Source: Acidobacteriaceae bacterium
Lineage (GTDB): Bacteria; Acidobacteriota; Terriglobia; Terriglobales; Acidobacteriaceae
Length of the DNA stretch: 56,582 bases
Reading direction: 5' to 3'
Assembly (NCBI GenBank): GCA_025352065.1
Contig: JANXUC010000141.1
Coordinates: 1 to 56,582, forward strand
A program made the position numbers and the translations under genes. This document shows, in pieces, positions 47,954 through 56,582 of this stretch (positions are counted from its first letter, which is position 1; each line of letters begins with the position of its first letter). A model generated the notes under the pieces. It was not told the origin of the DNA. It saw only the letters and a program-made list of their open reading frames with translations, and made no database searches.

Positions 47954-48187
47954 TAAGCAACTCATTGATTCTACGTAAGTTATTGGTTCTTCAAGAGGCG
48001 ACAAATGCCAAAAAGGCCAGTCTGCCGGGTCGGCGGTACAAAAACGGTACAAACTTTCTTATCCGACGTGATGCTCCGACTAGCGCCCCTGAGATCACGC
48101 TGTACCGGATGCTGCGCCAGAAAGCAGCATACCGCAAAATTCGAACAGGTTTATTTTCAAAATGCCCAACCATCAAAAATAAAGGAG
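47954..48187. other. Element-like non-coding flank of remnant 3
   Basis: Sequence such as TGCCAAAAAGGC and the GTACAA pair is shared with the flank of remnant 2. Short open frames beginning GGGVEL or MPKRPVC are chance translations of the tmRNA/tRNA end and flank. No integrase gene is recognisable. Confidence 0.45.
48036..48052 (+). repeat. GTACAA box pair with 11-bp period, copy 3
   Basis: GTACAA occurs at 48036 and 48047, 11 bp apart, starting 83 bp to the right of remnant 3. This matches copy 2 in spacing and distance. Confidence 0.45.
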
Positions 48188-48370
48188 TCAGCTATTTTCG
48201 ACTAGTTTTCTCAGAAGTTCCTGAACCTCCGCATCCTCCAGATGAGCACCGCGTTCCAGCTCTAGAAACCCAGATGGGCTAAAATTGGGTTCCGGCAGGT
48301 CCTTCGGCACAATACCATTTTTCAGTCGATCCTTGTTTGATCGTTCGATCCGACCCATTTCTAGCTCCAA
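48188..48370 (-). CDS. Small hypothetical protein (60 residues)
   Basis: The frame overlaps the end of the GH30 gene by 10 bp on the same strand. The product is charged, with a helical C-terminus (HLEDAEVQELLRKLVENS) and a proline-containing middle (GIVPKDLPEPNFSPSGFLEL). No family is recognised. The composition looks protein-like, but it sits beside a recombination scar and could be a gene fragment. Confidence 0.4.
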   Translation of the reverse strand: MELEMGRIERSNKDRLKNGIVPKDLPEPNFSPSGFLELERGAHLEDAEVQELLRKLVENS

Positions 48371-49809
48371 ATCAGCGTAGCCAACGAGTCTTTTTTGAGG
48401 CTCACGTCGGCCAGCATCGCAGTCATTTGCAGGGTTATGGTTCTGTCGGTGCCAGAATTGCTCAACACCAGCACGTGCTGTCCGTCGGGATTCGTCAGCG
48501 CTACGTGATCAAGATCCTGCAGGGTGCTTTCAGAGTTGAAGCGGCAAGCACCTCTCCGAATGAAGCGCGAGAAGTGTGCCAGAGCCCAGAACTGGCCGCT
48601 ACGCTGAATTTCTTTCGTCTTGGAATCAACGGTAACGACGCCACCGCAAGGGAACGGGCCGATATTCGGACGTCCTTTCTCGTCGAGCGCCAGATTCCAA
48701 CCTGTGATGGATTCACACCAATTGCGGAGCGCAGCAGTGAAGATGTTGCCCCACTTTGTCCAGTCGGTAAGGTAGTCGGGTTTGGTGTAGTCAGGGCCGC
48801 CTTCCGTCCAGTGCATGGCCACGTCCGGATGAGCCTCGTGAACTCTGTTGATTGCGTCCGGCTCGCCAACGTACCCGTGCCACGCTACATCCCGGCAGTA
48901 CTTGCGCAAACCGGGATCGTCTAGCTCGCAGATGGCGCGTCCCCATAGGTTGTAGTTGTGGTCGAGAATCCAAATCTTTGTTGCCAGGCCATTCTGCTCA
49001 AGCAACGGGCCCAGCAATTTTACGAACTGGATCTCGTACTCTTGCGGCCAGATGCACGCAGGCATGCGGCCGTCCTGATCGGTATCTACTTCGTTTTGCG
49101 GAGTGACGGCTTCCACGGGCACCCCCTCGGCGGCATAGGCTTGCAGGAATTTCAAAAAATATTGCGAGTAAGCTGGCAAATATTTTCGGCGCATGGATCC
49201 GCCTAACATGGATCCACTGGATTTCATCCACCCGGGAGGGCTCCACTGCGTGGAGAAGAGAAATAGTTCTGGGTTTATCTTCCGGGCCTGACGCAAGATT
49301 GGCAAAATGTATTCGCGGTCGTGTTCGACGGAGAAGCGCGCCAGATCTGGATCAGGCCCGCCTTCGTCATAGCTATAGACCTTGGTTGAGTAGTCGCTCG
49401 CGCCCATGCAAGTGCGGCAAACGTTCAAGCCCATCTCCGAAGAATGGAACATCTCGTGGAACAACGCTTCTCGCTCCGGCTCACGAAGCTGGTTAAACAT
49501 GTAACAAGCAGCATCGGTAAAGGCGGCGCCAAAACCAAGGATTGTTTGAAACTTCTTGCTGGGGTCCAAAACAATGCCGGGCTCCGAGGACATGCCCCGT
49601 CGCCAGGTGACGCCTTGAGCTGGAGCGCGGCGGGACTGCGGATCCGTCACCCACACGCTGATAGTGTCGCCAGATTCTGGATCTGGCGATCCGAAAGAAG
49701 AAGGGATTGAAGCCGCAGGTGCGGACGCCGCAATCTTGGAGGAGGCAACTGTACCGATGCCTGCTGCAGATAGTTTCAGAAATGTACGGCGCGTCGATTC
49801 GGGGGCCAT
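48361..49809 (-). CDS. Tat-exported GH30 glycoside hydrolase
   Basis: The 482-residue product has a twin-arginine signal (STRRTFLKLSAAG) and a GH30 (alpha/beta)8 barrel with a beta side domain. The acid/base is Glu240 in TPQNEVDTDQ and the nucleophile Glu336 in HWTEGGPDY. FQTILGFGAAFTDAACY and LFSTQWSPPGWMKS are further family marks. GH30 enzymes of this layout include beta-1,6- and other beta-glucosidases (glucosylceramidase-like). ATG at 49809 is chosen because the twin-arginine region then begins at residue 7. A divergent GH16 gene 138 bp away suggests joint work on beta-glucan. Confidence 0.9.
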   Translation of the reverse strand: MAPESTRRTFLKLSAAGIGTVASSKIAASAPAASIPSSFGSPDPESGDTISVWVTDPQSRRAPAQGVTWRRGMSSEPGIVLDPSKKFQTILGFGAAFTDAACYMFNQLREPEREALFHEMFHSSEMGLNVCRTCMGASDYSTKVYSYDEGGPDPDLARFSVEHDREYILPILRQARKINPELFLFSTQWSPPGWMKSSGSMLGGSMRRKYLPAYSQYFLKFLQAYAAEGVPVEAVTPQNEVDTDQDGRMPACIWPQEYEIQFVKLLGPLLEQNGLATKIWILDHNYNLWGRAICELDDPGLRKYCRDVAWHGYVGEPDAINRVHEAHPDVAMHWTEGGPDYTKPDYLTDWTKWGNIFTAALRNWCESITGWNLALDEKGRPNIGPFPCGGVVTVDSKTKEIQRSGQFWALAHFSRFIRRGACRFNSESTLQDLDHVALTNPDGQHVLVLSNSGTDRTITLQMTAMLADVSLKKDSLATLIWS

Positions 49810-49947
49810 TTTCTTTTCGAGAACCTCAAATGCTTCGGTGAATATACCATCCAATCAGAAGCGGGCAAATACGTCTGCCCAAAACACTCGCAGAAATGAG
49901 CGCGGATGTGCTTGAATGTGAAGCAATTCAGGTTGAAGGAGTCTGTT

Positions 49948-50811
49948 ATGAGCAAGGTCCGAACGGAATTAATATTTCTTGTCGGCGTGTTACTGGTGTC
50001 TAGCGGCGGTTTTGGCCGAAGCAACTCCCCTGCACAGGACAAGACGAAATCGCAAGATAAGAAATGGGTCTTGGTCTGGAGTGACGAATTCAACGCTCCC
50101 AGCGGATCGGTGGTGGATCCTGCGAAGTGGGTCTTAGAAACCGGCGCAGATAAATGGGGGAACGCAGAGCTGGAATACTACACAGATCGGCCGCAGAATT
50201 CGCACATCGAGGATGGGAATTTGGTCATTGAGGCGCGAGCCGAAAAATACAAAGGCGACTCTGGCACGACGAAAGACTATACATCTGCGAGGCTCAAGAC
50301 CGCCGGCAAGTTTTCCCGGGTCTACGGAAGATTTGAAGCGCGCATCAAGATTCCTTTCGGACAGGGCTTATGGCCGGCGTTCTGGATGCTCGGAGACGAC
50401 ATTGAGAAAGTCGGCTGGCCTGCATGCGGCGAGATAGACATCATGGAAAATATCGGCAAGGAACCCTCTAAGAACCACGGTTCCATCCATGGTCCCGGCT
50501 ATGTAGGCGCCGATGGGATCGAGGCAAACACCTCGTTGGTGGACGGGAAAAAGTTGTCGAACGACTTTCACATCTACGCAGCCGAATGGGAGCCCGACGA
50601 GATTCGCTTTTACCTGGACGATCAACTCTATGCAACCCAAACTCGCGTCAGCCTGAAGCCTGGGCAGAAGTGGGTGTTCGACCATCCGTTCTTTCTGCTG
50701 CTGAATGTTGCGGTGGGAGGGGACTGGCCGGGGAATCCGGACGCCTCGACAGTCTTCCCGCAGACAATGCTGGTGGACTACGTGCGGGTCTATGCCCACC
50801 CAGGCGAGTAG
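49948..50811 (+). CDS. Exported GH16 beta-glucanase (laminarinase-like)
   Basis: The 287-residue protein has a signal (LIFLVGVLLVSSGGFG) and a GH16 jelly-roll. The catalytic motif is GEIDIMENIG with Glu162, Asp164 and Glu167. WSDEFNAPSG, RFEARIKIPFGQGLWPAFWM and HIYAAEWEPDEIRFYLD are typical. The EIDIME form, with an extra residue between the acids, fits the beta-1,3-glucanase (laminarinase) group. GAAGGAG lies 6 nt before the ATG. It is followed after 41 bp by a histidine kinase gene, so expression may be linked. Confidence 0.92.
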   Translation: MSKVRTELIFLVGVLLVSSGGFGRSNSPAQDKTKSQDKKWVLVWSDEFNAPSGSVVDPAKWVLETGADKWGNAELEYYTDRPQNSHIEDGNLVIEARAEKYKGDSGTTKDYTSARLKTAGKFSRVYGRFEARIKIPFGQGLWPAFWMLGDDIEKVGWPACGEIDIMENIGKEPSKNHGSIHGPGYVGADGIEANTSLVDGKKLSNDFHIYAAEWEPDEIRFYLDDQLYATQTRVSLKPGQKWVFDHPFFLLLNVAVGGDWPGNPDASTVFPQTMLVDYVRVYAHPGE

Positions 50812-50852
50812 ACTACTTTTTGCGGGCACAAAGGGTTTGGGAGTCCGAAGGA

Positions 50853-52988
50853 ATGTCCAACGAGAGTTCGTCGCGATATTGTTCGAGGGTGGGAGCCAAG
50901 CTCTTGCACGGCTGTTTTCAACTGCTGCCGTTGATTGTGTTTGTATCTGGCATGCGTGGGCAAGATGTTTCAGCCGCGTCGCTTCCGACGTTGACCAGCG
51001 CGGAGCAGGTAAGGCGACTCACTCCGGACCAGGCAACGCTCGGTTATCCCGTGCGGATTCGTGGCGTCGTCACCGATGATGTCCCAGCGCCGGACTTCTT
51101 CATTCAGGATTCCACTGCTGGAATCTATGTGGAGGGGAGTCATTCTCCCGAGTTTGCGCACGTCTTCGGAGACGAAGTCGAAGTGGAAGGAATTAGCGGG
51201 CCAGGAAAATATGCTCCTGTAGTGCGTGAGCGCAGCGTCCGTGTACTTGGGAAAGGCGTTCTGCCCGAAGCGCATCTCTACACATTCAATGAACTCGCGA
51301 ACGGCCAACTGGATAGTCAGCGAGCGCAAGTGCGCGGCATTGTTCGTTCTGTTTCCATAGACCGCACATCGTGGCGCGAGACGGCTCTCGCAATGAACGT
51401 AGCGTCAGGGAACGGCCAGATCAACGTACGAGTTCCCATCGAAAACAGCGAACAAGATTTTTCTTCTTGGGTCGATAGCGAAGTCTTGATTGAAGGAGTG
51501 TGCGGCAGTCTGTTCAATGGCGAGCGCCAGTTGGTCGGTGTGCTGTTTTACGTTCCCAAACTGAGTTTTATCAAAGTCGAATCTGCGGCGAAAGAGTTAC
51601 CGTTCGCGGCGCTGCTGCGTTTTTCTCCCGATCAAGGCGCCGGCCACAGAGTGCGGGTCCGTGGCGTGGTCACCTACCAGCAGCTTGGCATTGCTTTGTT
51701 CCTGCAAAGTCAGGGCAAGGGGCTCAGAGTGGTGACGCGGCAGAACACTCGAGTCGACGTCGGCGATGAAGTGGATGTCAATGGGTTTCCAGCAGTCGGA
51801 GAATCGGCGCCGTACTTGGAAGATGCTGCGTTTCGCCGTGTGGGTCACGAACTGCCCCCCGGCCCTGTTCAACTCGACCTGGATTCTCCTTGGGAGACCT
51901 ACGATGGAGCGTTGATCACCACAGATGCAAAAGTTGTTCAACACGAACAGCGTTCAGATGGGTTGACAGATCTTGTGTTACAGCATCAGAACGGAACTCT
52001 GTTCAACGCAACACTGTCCGGGCAGGACTCTGCGCAGCGTTTAATGGCAATTCCACTGAACAGCGAAGTGCGCATCCGGGCCATTTGCCTGGTGCGCAGC
52101 GGAGGGTTGTGGGAACTGCCGGAATCGATTCGCCTGTTGGTTCGCTCCTCCGACGATGTGGTTGTTCTGAAGGCTAGTTCCTGGTGGAATTTGCGCCACA
52201 CTTTGCAGTTGTTAGGCGTGACTGTTGCAGCATTACTCGTGGTGTTGCTGTGGACCCTGGTATTGCGCCGGCAGCTGCGCGAACAGATGGAGATGGTTCG
52301 CCGCAAGTTGCGCGCCGGAGCTGTGCTTGAAGAACGCACCCGAATTGCCCGCGAGCTGCATGACACGCTGGAGCAGGAGTTGGCAGGCATCACGATGCAG
52401 CTCGATTTGGCCGCCGACAGTTTTCAACGTTCTCCGCGGGTGGCGCAACAAGCCTTAAAAGTTGCTCGTAGCATGACTCGCCATAGCATGAGGGAGGCGC
52501 GCCGCTCCGTGTGGGATCTGCGCTGCCATCTGCTCGAAAATGGCGATCTCGTTTCTGCTCTACGACAGGCGGTTGGACCCGCCGTGATGGGCAACCAGGT
52601 AAAAGTTGAAATTAGCGTGGCAGGACCGCCTCGGCGACTGACCGTGCCGGTTGAGATGAACCTCTTACGCATCGGTCAAGAAGCTGTCACCAACGCGATC
52701 AAGCATGCGCACGCCCAACGCATCACGCTCCATTTGCGGTATGATCCCGAAACTGTCTGCCTTCGGGTCACGGACGATGGCCGGGGTTTTTCCGAAAACG
52801 AAATTGCGCTATCCGGAAACGGGCATTTTGGATTGCTGGACATGCGGGAACGTGCGCAGGCGCTCGGCTGCAATCTGCTTGTAAAGAGCGAACCCGACTG
52901 CGGCACGAGTATTGAAGTGCGAGTTGCGGCGAACGCGAAAGAGTTATCGAATGGAGAGCTCCAAGCCCATACGTATTTTGGTAGTTGA
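50853..52988 (+). CDS. NarL-type sensor histidine kinase with tandem OB-fold-like sensor
   Basis: The 711-residue product has a signal segment (about 15-35). A long exported region (about 40-445) looks like four OB-fold-like repeats, for example YPVRIRGVVTDDVPAPDFFI and GHRVRVRGVVTYQQLGIALF, each ending in a GDEVDVNGF-type strand. One membrane segment follows (about 450-472), then HisKA_3 with phospho-acceptor His503 in RIARELHDTLEQELAG, and an HATPase_c domain (NAIKHAHAQ, DDGRGF, GHFGLLDMRERA). The ATG at 50853 is preferred because the frame upstream is an overlap with GH16. The downstream regulator starts inside its last 38 bp. Confidence 0.9.
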   Translation: MSNESSSRYCSRVGAKLLHGCFQLLPLIVFVSGMRGQDVSAASLPTLTSAEQVRRLTPDQATLGYPVRIRGVVTDDVPAPDFFIQDSTAGIYVEGSHSPEFAHVFGDEVEVEGISGPGKYAPVVRERSVRVLGKGVLPEAHLYTFNELANGQLDSQRAQVRGIVRSVSIDRTSWRETALAMNVASGNGQINVRVPIENSEQDFSSWVDSEVLIEGVCGSLFNGERQLVGVLFYVPKLSFIKVESAAKELPFAALLRFSPDQGAGHRVRVRGVVTYQQLGIALFLQSQGKGLRVVTRQNTRVDVGDEVDVNGFPAVGESAPYLEDAAFRRVGHELPPGPVQLDLDSPWETYDGALITTDAKVVQHEQRSDGLTDLVLQHQNGTLFNATLSGQDSAQRLMAIPLNSEVRIRAICLVRSGGLWELPESIRLLVRSSDDVVVLKASSWWNLRHTLQLLGVTVAALLVVLLWTLVLRRQLREQMEMVRRKLRAGAVLEERTRIARELHDTLEQELAGITMQLDLAADSFQRSPRVAQQALKVARSMTRHSMREARRSVWDLRCHLLENGDLVSALRQAVGPAVMGNQVKVEISVAGPPRRLTVPVEMNLLRIGQEAVTNAIKHAHAQRITLHLRYDPETVCLRVTDDGRGFSENEIALSGNGHFGLLDMRERAQALGCNLLVKSEPDCGTSIEVRVAANAKELSNGELQAHTYFGS

Positions 52989-53583
52989 CGACCACTTCAT
53001 GGTTCGTATGGGCCTGTGCGCGTCGCTCAATGTCGAACCCGACATGGAGGTCGTCGCCGAAGTTGGTAACGGCGAGAGCGCGCTGGAAACCTACCGCAAG
53101 TATGCCCCTCTGCTCGTGATCATGGATGTCCGTCTCCCCGGCATGAGCGGCTCCGAAGCCACCGCAGCCATCCTCCACGAGTTTCCCGATGCGCAGATTC
53201 TGATGCTCTCTACGCATTCCAGCGAAGAGGAAGTTTACCGCGCCCTCCAAGCGGGAGCTCGCGGCTATGTTCTAAAAAGCGTTATCCGCGAAGAACTGCT
53301 CCGAGCCATCCGAGAAGTGCACGAAGGCCGCCAGTATCTGGATTCTGTGGTTGCTCCTCTCTTGGCCCAGCGCGCCGGACATCGATCCTTGACCACGCGA
53401 GAGCTTGAGGTTCTGCGCCTCGTTGCAAAGGGAATGGGGAACAAAGAAATTGCGGCCGCACTGAGTATCGCCGAAGTGACCGTCAAGTTGCATGTGAGCC
53501 ACGTCTTCGACAAGCTGAATGTGAAGGACCGCACCGAAGCGGCTACAGCTGCGATTCAGCGTGGCATTATCGCACTCGAGTAG
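52951..53583 (+). CDS. NarL/LuxR-type response regulator
   Basis: The 210-residue product has a receiver domain with acidic residues Asp13-Asp14, phospho-acceptor Asp59 in VIMDVRLPG, and Lys near 109 in GYVLKSVI. A LuxR-type HTH follows (LTTRELEVLRLVAKGMGNKE, then ALSIAEVTVKLHVSHVFDKL). It overlaps the kinase gene by 38 bp, so translation is coupled. A likely target is the TonB-dependent receptor gene 245 bp downstream or the GH16 gene upstream; this is inference. Confidence 0.93.
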   Translation: MESSKPIRILVVDDHFMVRMGLCASLNVEPDMEVVAEVGNGESALETYRKYAPLLVIMDVRLPGMSGSEATAAILHEFPDAQILMLSTHSSEEEVYRALQAGARGYVLKSVIREELLRAIREVHEGRQYLDSVVAPLLAQRAGHRSLTTRELEVLRLVAKGMGNKEIAAALSIAEVTVKLHVSHVFDKLNVKDRTEAATAAIQRGIIALE

Positions 53584-53610
53584 CCTCACCCGAGCGAAAA
53601 ATACCAAGAC

Positions 53611-53692
53611 TCATACATTTCATATGAGATTTTGTATGAAGTGCTCCCCCACAACTCGAACGTACGGATTCGCTCGTCAGCCTATACGTTCG
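53611..53692. promoter_or_regulatory. Two inverted-repeat pairs upstream of the second receptor gene
   Basis: TCATACA (53611-53617) and TGTATGA (53633-53639) flank the self-complementary TCATATGA (53620-53627). CGAACGTA (53657-53664) and TACGTTCG (53685-53692) form a second pair. They lie between the response regulator gene and the receptor gene and could be regulator binding sites. No promoter could be fixed with confidence. Confidence 0.4.
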
Positions 53693-53827
53693 TACAGTAT
53701 CGAGCCGCATTCTTTGCATGATAAATTTCGATGTTGCTGATTAAAGAGTGTGTTCTGTCCGCGACTTCGGCGGCGGCAAACTAAAATTTTCCTGGTTCTA
53801 AAGTCGTGAAATGGGAGAGGTAAAACC

Positions 53828-56582
53828 ATGAGCAGGTTCGGTTTAGGCATAAAGTCCCTCATCATCTCGTTGGTTGTTCTAATTGCGGCTTTGCCTTCTT
53901 TCGCGCAAGTCACGTCAGGTTCCATATACGGAAGCGTAAAAGATCCCAGCGGTGCCTTCGTCAACAGCGCCACGGTCACCGTTGCAAATCCCGACAACGG
54001 GATTACTCGCAAAGTCACGACGTCGGACTTGGGCGAATTTGTCGCCACCGGACTCTATCCGGGAACGTACACGGTCACGGTGGAAGCGCCAGGCTTTAAG
54101 AAGCTGGTGTCCCCCGGCGTCATTCTCAGCGCGGCCGACAAATTGAATGCCGGGCAGTTCGTCCTCACGGTAGGAACCGCGAGCGAGTCGATGACGGTGA
54201 CGGCGGACGCTGGCCAGGTGCAACTGCAGGCGAACTCGGGCGAACGCTCTGACCTGATCACAAGCAAACAGTTGAATAGCGTTGCTATGAACGGTCGGAA
54301 CGTTTTGGACTATCTGAAACTGGTTCCCGGCGTCTCTGGCACAATCGATGCTCACCAATCCGGAACCGGCCACCTCTCCGATTACAACATCAACGGCACG
54401 CGCGGGAACCAGCACGAGTTTACGATCGACGGCGCTTCCAACGTGGATACCGGGGACAACGGGGGCACTCACGTCACACTCAATACCGATGCCATCGAAG
54501 AAGTGAAAATTCTAACTTCGAACTACCAGGCGGAATTCGGCAAGGCGGCTGGCGGGCAGATTGCAATTACCACCAAGAGTGGCAGCAATCAGTTTCACGG
54601 CAATGGCAGATTTTTCCACCGGAATGACGGACTCAACGCGAATGAGTATTTCAACAAGCAAAACCAGTTGTCTGGAGGCTTAAAGGACTCGCCTCGGATT
54701 TATCGCTATAACTACATGGGATACCAACTTGGCGGCCCGATCAAGAAAGATAAGCTTTTCTTTTTCTGGAGTCAGGAGATTTATCGCCAGTTGGTTCCGA
54801 TTAGTGGGGTGGACCAGTTTTACACCCCGACCGATCTTGAGCGGAACGGTGACTTCTCTCAGTCCATTGATGGCAACGGTAATCCACTCACGATCACAGG
54901 GCCAGGGATTACAAACAACAAAATTGACCCGACGCAGCTTCCCGCCGCGCAACAAGCAGTATTCGCTCAGGTTCAGAAGATCTTAAAGCTTTACCCCGAG
55001 CCCAACGTTCCCGGCTTCGGTGTGAACAATCAGAACTACAACTACTCTATAGCGCTCTCCGGCGAAGCGCCACGGCGAGAGGACATTCTCCGCGTTGATT
55101 TCCAGTTGAACGATAAGAACCGCCTTTATGGCCGCTGGATCCATAACACTGAGAACGATACTTCTCCCTTCGTGGGTTTCCCGGGGCCATTTGGTATTTT
55201 TGCCTGTGCCTCGTCGACCACCTTCACGGGCGGTTGTACTCAGAGGCACCCTGGCTGGAACTTTTCAGCCAATTTGGTTAGCACGATTACGCCAACCATA
55301 TTGAATGAGTTCTCTGTCGGGCCGAGCCACACGCTCTCGCTCGCAGAGGGAACGAATGGGAATATTTCGCGGGCTAAGAACGGCATTAATTTGCAGCTGC
55401 TTTATCCGTTGACTTCGGACCAAGCCATACCGGATATGGGATTCAGTGGACTCAACAACGTGAACTTTCAGAATCCTTATTTGGGAGCCACTCCTTGGCA
55501 TCAGGCCAATACCACGATCAACGTCAACGACAACCTGTCTTGGGTGCGTCATAACCATACATTCAAAGCGGGTATGTTCTATCAACGCAACAGAAAAGAT
55601 CAGATTGCATGGGGCAACATTAACGGCCAGTTCAATTTTGGTCCAGGTACGTTCGGAGCCTACAATCTCGCTGATCCGCTGGCTGCAGCCCTGTTGGGAT
55701 ACTTCCAGGGATTTGACCAGTCCACCGCGCGGCCGACGGGCAAGTTCCGTTACAACCAACTGGAATTCTATGTTCAGGACACATGGAAGGTTTCCAGTCG
55801 ATTAACGCTGGACTATGGCATGCGTTTCGCGTGGATTCCGCCGCAAACCGATGCTGGCAATCAGGTCGCGATTTTTACCCCATCGGCATATAAGGCGGCC
55901 AACGCGGTGACCATCGATCCGAATAGTGGCGCAATTATCGTGGCCGATGGCGGCGACCCGCTCAACGGCGTGCAGTACACGAAGAACGGAGCTATCCCAT
56001 CGGGGGCATGGAACAGTCGCGGAATCATGCCCGAGCCTCGCTTCGGATTCGCTTTTGATCTGCTCGGCAATCACAGGTCCATCCTGCGTGGCGGCGCTGG
56101 CATGATGCATGATCGTACGCAAGGCAACCTGATCTTTAACACCGTGTTCAACAACCCCGCGCTAGTGCAGACACCAAGTGTGGCCGCCAACAACATAGTG
56201 AATCTCCCTGGCCTGTCGACGTCGGGTGCTGAACTGCCCGTGCAAGGCGATGGCAGCATTCTCGGGGCGGCCAGAGACGGCAAAGTTCCGACGGTCTACA
56301 GCTTCAGCCTCGGCATACAGCAGGAAATTGGTCGCGGCACAACACTGGATTTGGCTTACGTCGGAACGCTTTCCCGCCACCTCGTAACGTCGCGCAACAT
56401 CAACGCTGTACCCTACGGCGCAAGCTTCCTGGCGGCTAACCAGGATCCAAACTGCTCCCTGTGGAACGGTGGAGGTGTGCCCGCAGTTCAACCGAACTTG
56501 CAGCAACAATACCTGGACGCGGGCTACAAGTTCAATGGTTGGTGCGCCTACGGGCATCCCTCCTACACCAACGCTTATCTAG
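53828..56582 (+). CDS. TonB-dependent receptor with carboxypeptidase-regulatory domain (partial, runs off the window)
   Basis: The frame from ATG 53828 stays open to the right edge (918 codons). It has a signal peptide (LIISLVVLIAALPSFAQ), a carboxypeptidase-regulatory domain (SGSIYGSVKDPSGAFVNSAT, with LYPGTYTVTVEAPGFKK), a plug-like region (YNINGTRGNQHEFTIDGAS, EEVKILTSNYQAEFGKAAG) and the start of the barrel (TTKSGSNQFHGNGRFFHRN). GGGAGAGG lies 8 nt upstream of the start. It is clearly diverged from the receptor at 32740-36300. The kinase-regulator pair just upstream and the beta-glucan hydrolases suggest uptake of glucan fragments; this is inference. Confidence 0.92.
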   Translation, partial: MSRFGLGIKSLIISLVVLIAALPSFAQVTSGSIYGSVKDPSGAFVNSATVTVANPDNGITRKVTTSDLGEFVATGLYPGTYTVTVEAPGFKKLVSPGVILSAADKLNAGQFVLTVGTASESMTVTADAGQVQLQANSGERSDLITSKQLNSVAMNGRNVLDYLKLVPGVSGTIDAHQSGTGHLSDYNINGTRGNQHEFTIDGASNVDTGDNGGTHVTLNTDAIEEVKILTSNYQAEFGKAAGGQIAITTKSGSNQFHGNGRFFHRNDGLNANEYFNKQNQLSGGLKDSPRIYRYNYMGYQLGGPIKKDKLFFFWSQEIYRQLVPISGVDQFYTPTDLERNGDFSQSIDGNGNPLTITGPGITNNKIDPTQLPAAQQAVFAQVQKILKLYPEPNVPGFGVNNQNYNYSIALSGEAPRREDILRVDFQLNDKNRLYGRWIHNTENDTSPFVGFPGPFGIFACASSTTFTGGCTQRHPGWNFSANLVSTITPTILNEFSVGPSHTLSLAEGTNGNISRAKNGINLQLLYPLTSDQAIPDMGFSGLNNVNFQNPYLGATPWHQANTTINVNDNLSWVRHNHTFKAGMFYQRNRKDQIAWGNINGQFNFGPGTFGAYNLADPLAAALLGYFQGFDQSTARPTGKFRYNQLEFYVQDTWKVSSRLTLDYGMRFAWIPPQTDAGNQVAIFTPSAYKAANAVTIDPNSGAIIVADGGDPLNGVQYTKNGAIPSGAWNSRGIMPEPRFGFAFDLLGNHRSILRGGAGMMHDRTQGNLIFNTVFNNPALVQTPSVAANNIVNLPGLSTSGAELPVQGDGSILGAARDGKVPTVYSFSLGIQQEIGRGTTLDLAYVGTLSRHLVTSRNINAVPYGASFLAANQDPNCSLWNGGGVPAVQPNLQQQYLDAGYKFNGWCAYGHPSYTNAYL

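Noticed and set aside
53677-56557. Minus-strand frames at the right end
   Set aside because: They oppose the second TonB-dependent receptor, whose frame is open from 53828 to the edge.

Overview
This window most likely comes from an Acidobacteriota (Terriglobia-like) chromosome. The supporting signs are two very large TonB-dependent receptors with an N-terminal carboxypeptidase-regulatory domain, TPR plus CRTAC1 (VCBS/ASPIC-UnbV) protein clusters, many Tat-exported glycoside hydrolases, a UPF0182 protein, and short 3'-end fragments of a tmRNA/tRNA gene. No rRNA, intact tRNA, CRISPR array or intact prophage was seen. The assignment is inferred from gene content, not from a marker gene.

Region 1 (1-870) is the right end of an IS3-type element followed by a recombination scar with an orphan tmRNA/tRNA 3' end. 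Region 2 (871-23651) is a redox and signalling block. It holds a duplicated DUF336 lipoprotein, a FecR-domain protein with a CHASE2 class III adenylate cyclase, an outer-membrane barrel-like protein translationally coupled to a ten-haem cytochrome fused to an LVIVD beta-propeller, and a convergent four-gene operon (18382 down to 12160). That operon encodes a NuoE-NuoF fusion, a large iron-sulfur protein carrying two cyclic-nucleotide-binding domains, a b-type membrane protein and a membrane-anchored ten-haem cytochrome. A c554-like cytochrome, a GH63 glucosidase and a K+ channel with a TrkA-N domain follow. Read together, these genes could form an NADH-to-outer-membrane electron conduit whose iron-sulfur subunit is controlled by the cAMP made next door. 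This is the strongest candidate for an undescribed system; the wiring is inference.

Region 3 (23652-27981) is a UPF0182 membrane protein gene bracketed by two copies of a diverged 140-bp repeat, with a second tmRNA/tRNA scar and a dead transposase fragment. Region 4 (27982-36812) is a glycan-uptake locus on the minus strand: TonB-dependent receptor, Tat-exported (alpha/alpha)6-type protein, GH130 enzyme and a decayed sugar-porter gene, with a strongly structured region upstream of the receptor. Region 5 (36813-47157) holds two TPR proteins, two CRTAC1 proteins and another Tat-exported six-hairpin protein. Region 6 (47344-56582) holds a SnoaL-like protein, a third tmRNA/tRNA scar, GH30 and GH16 beta-glycan hydrolases, a NarL-type two-component pair with an unusual exported sensor, and a second TonB-dependent receptor that runs off the window.

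The three scars share flanks: sites 1 and 3 share the 3'-side flank and sites 2 and 3 share the other side. Each lies near a pair of GTACAA-like boxes spaced exactly 11 bp. This suggests repeated integration of elements at one tmRNA/tRNA gene and makes the window a mosaic accessory region.
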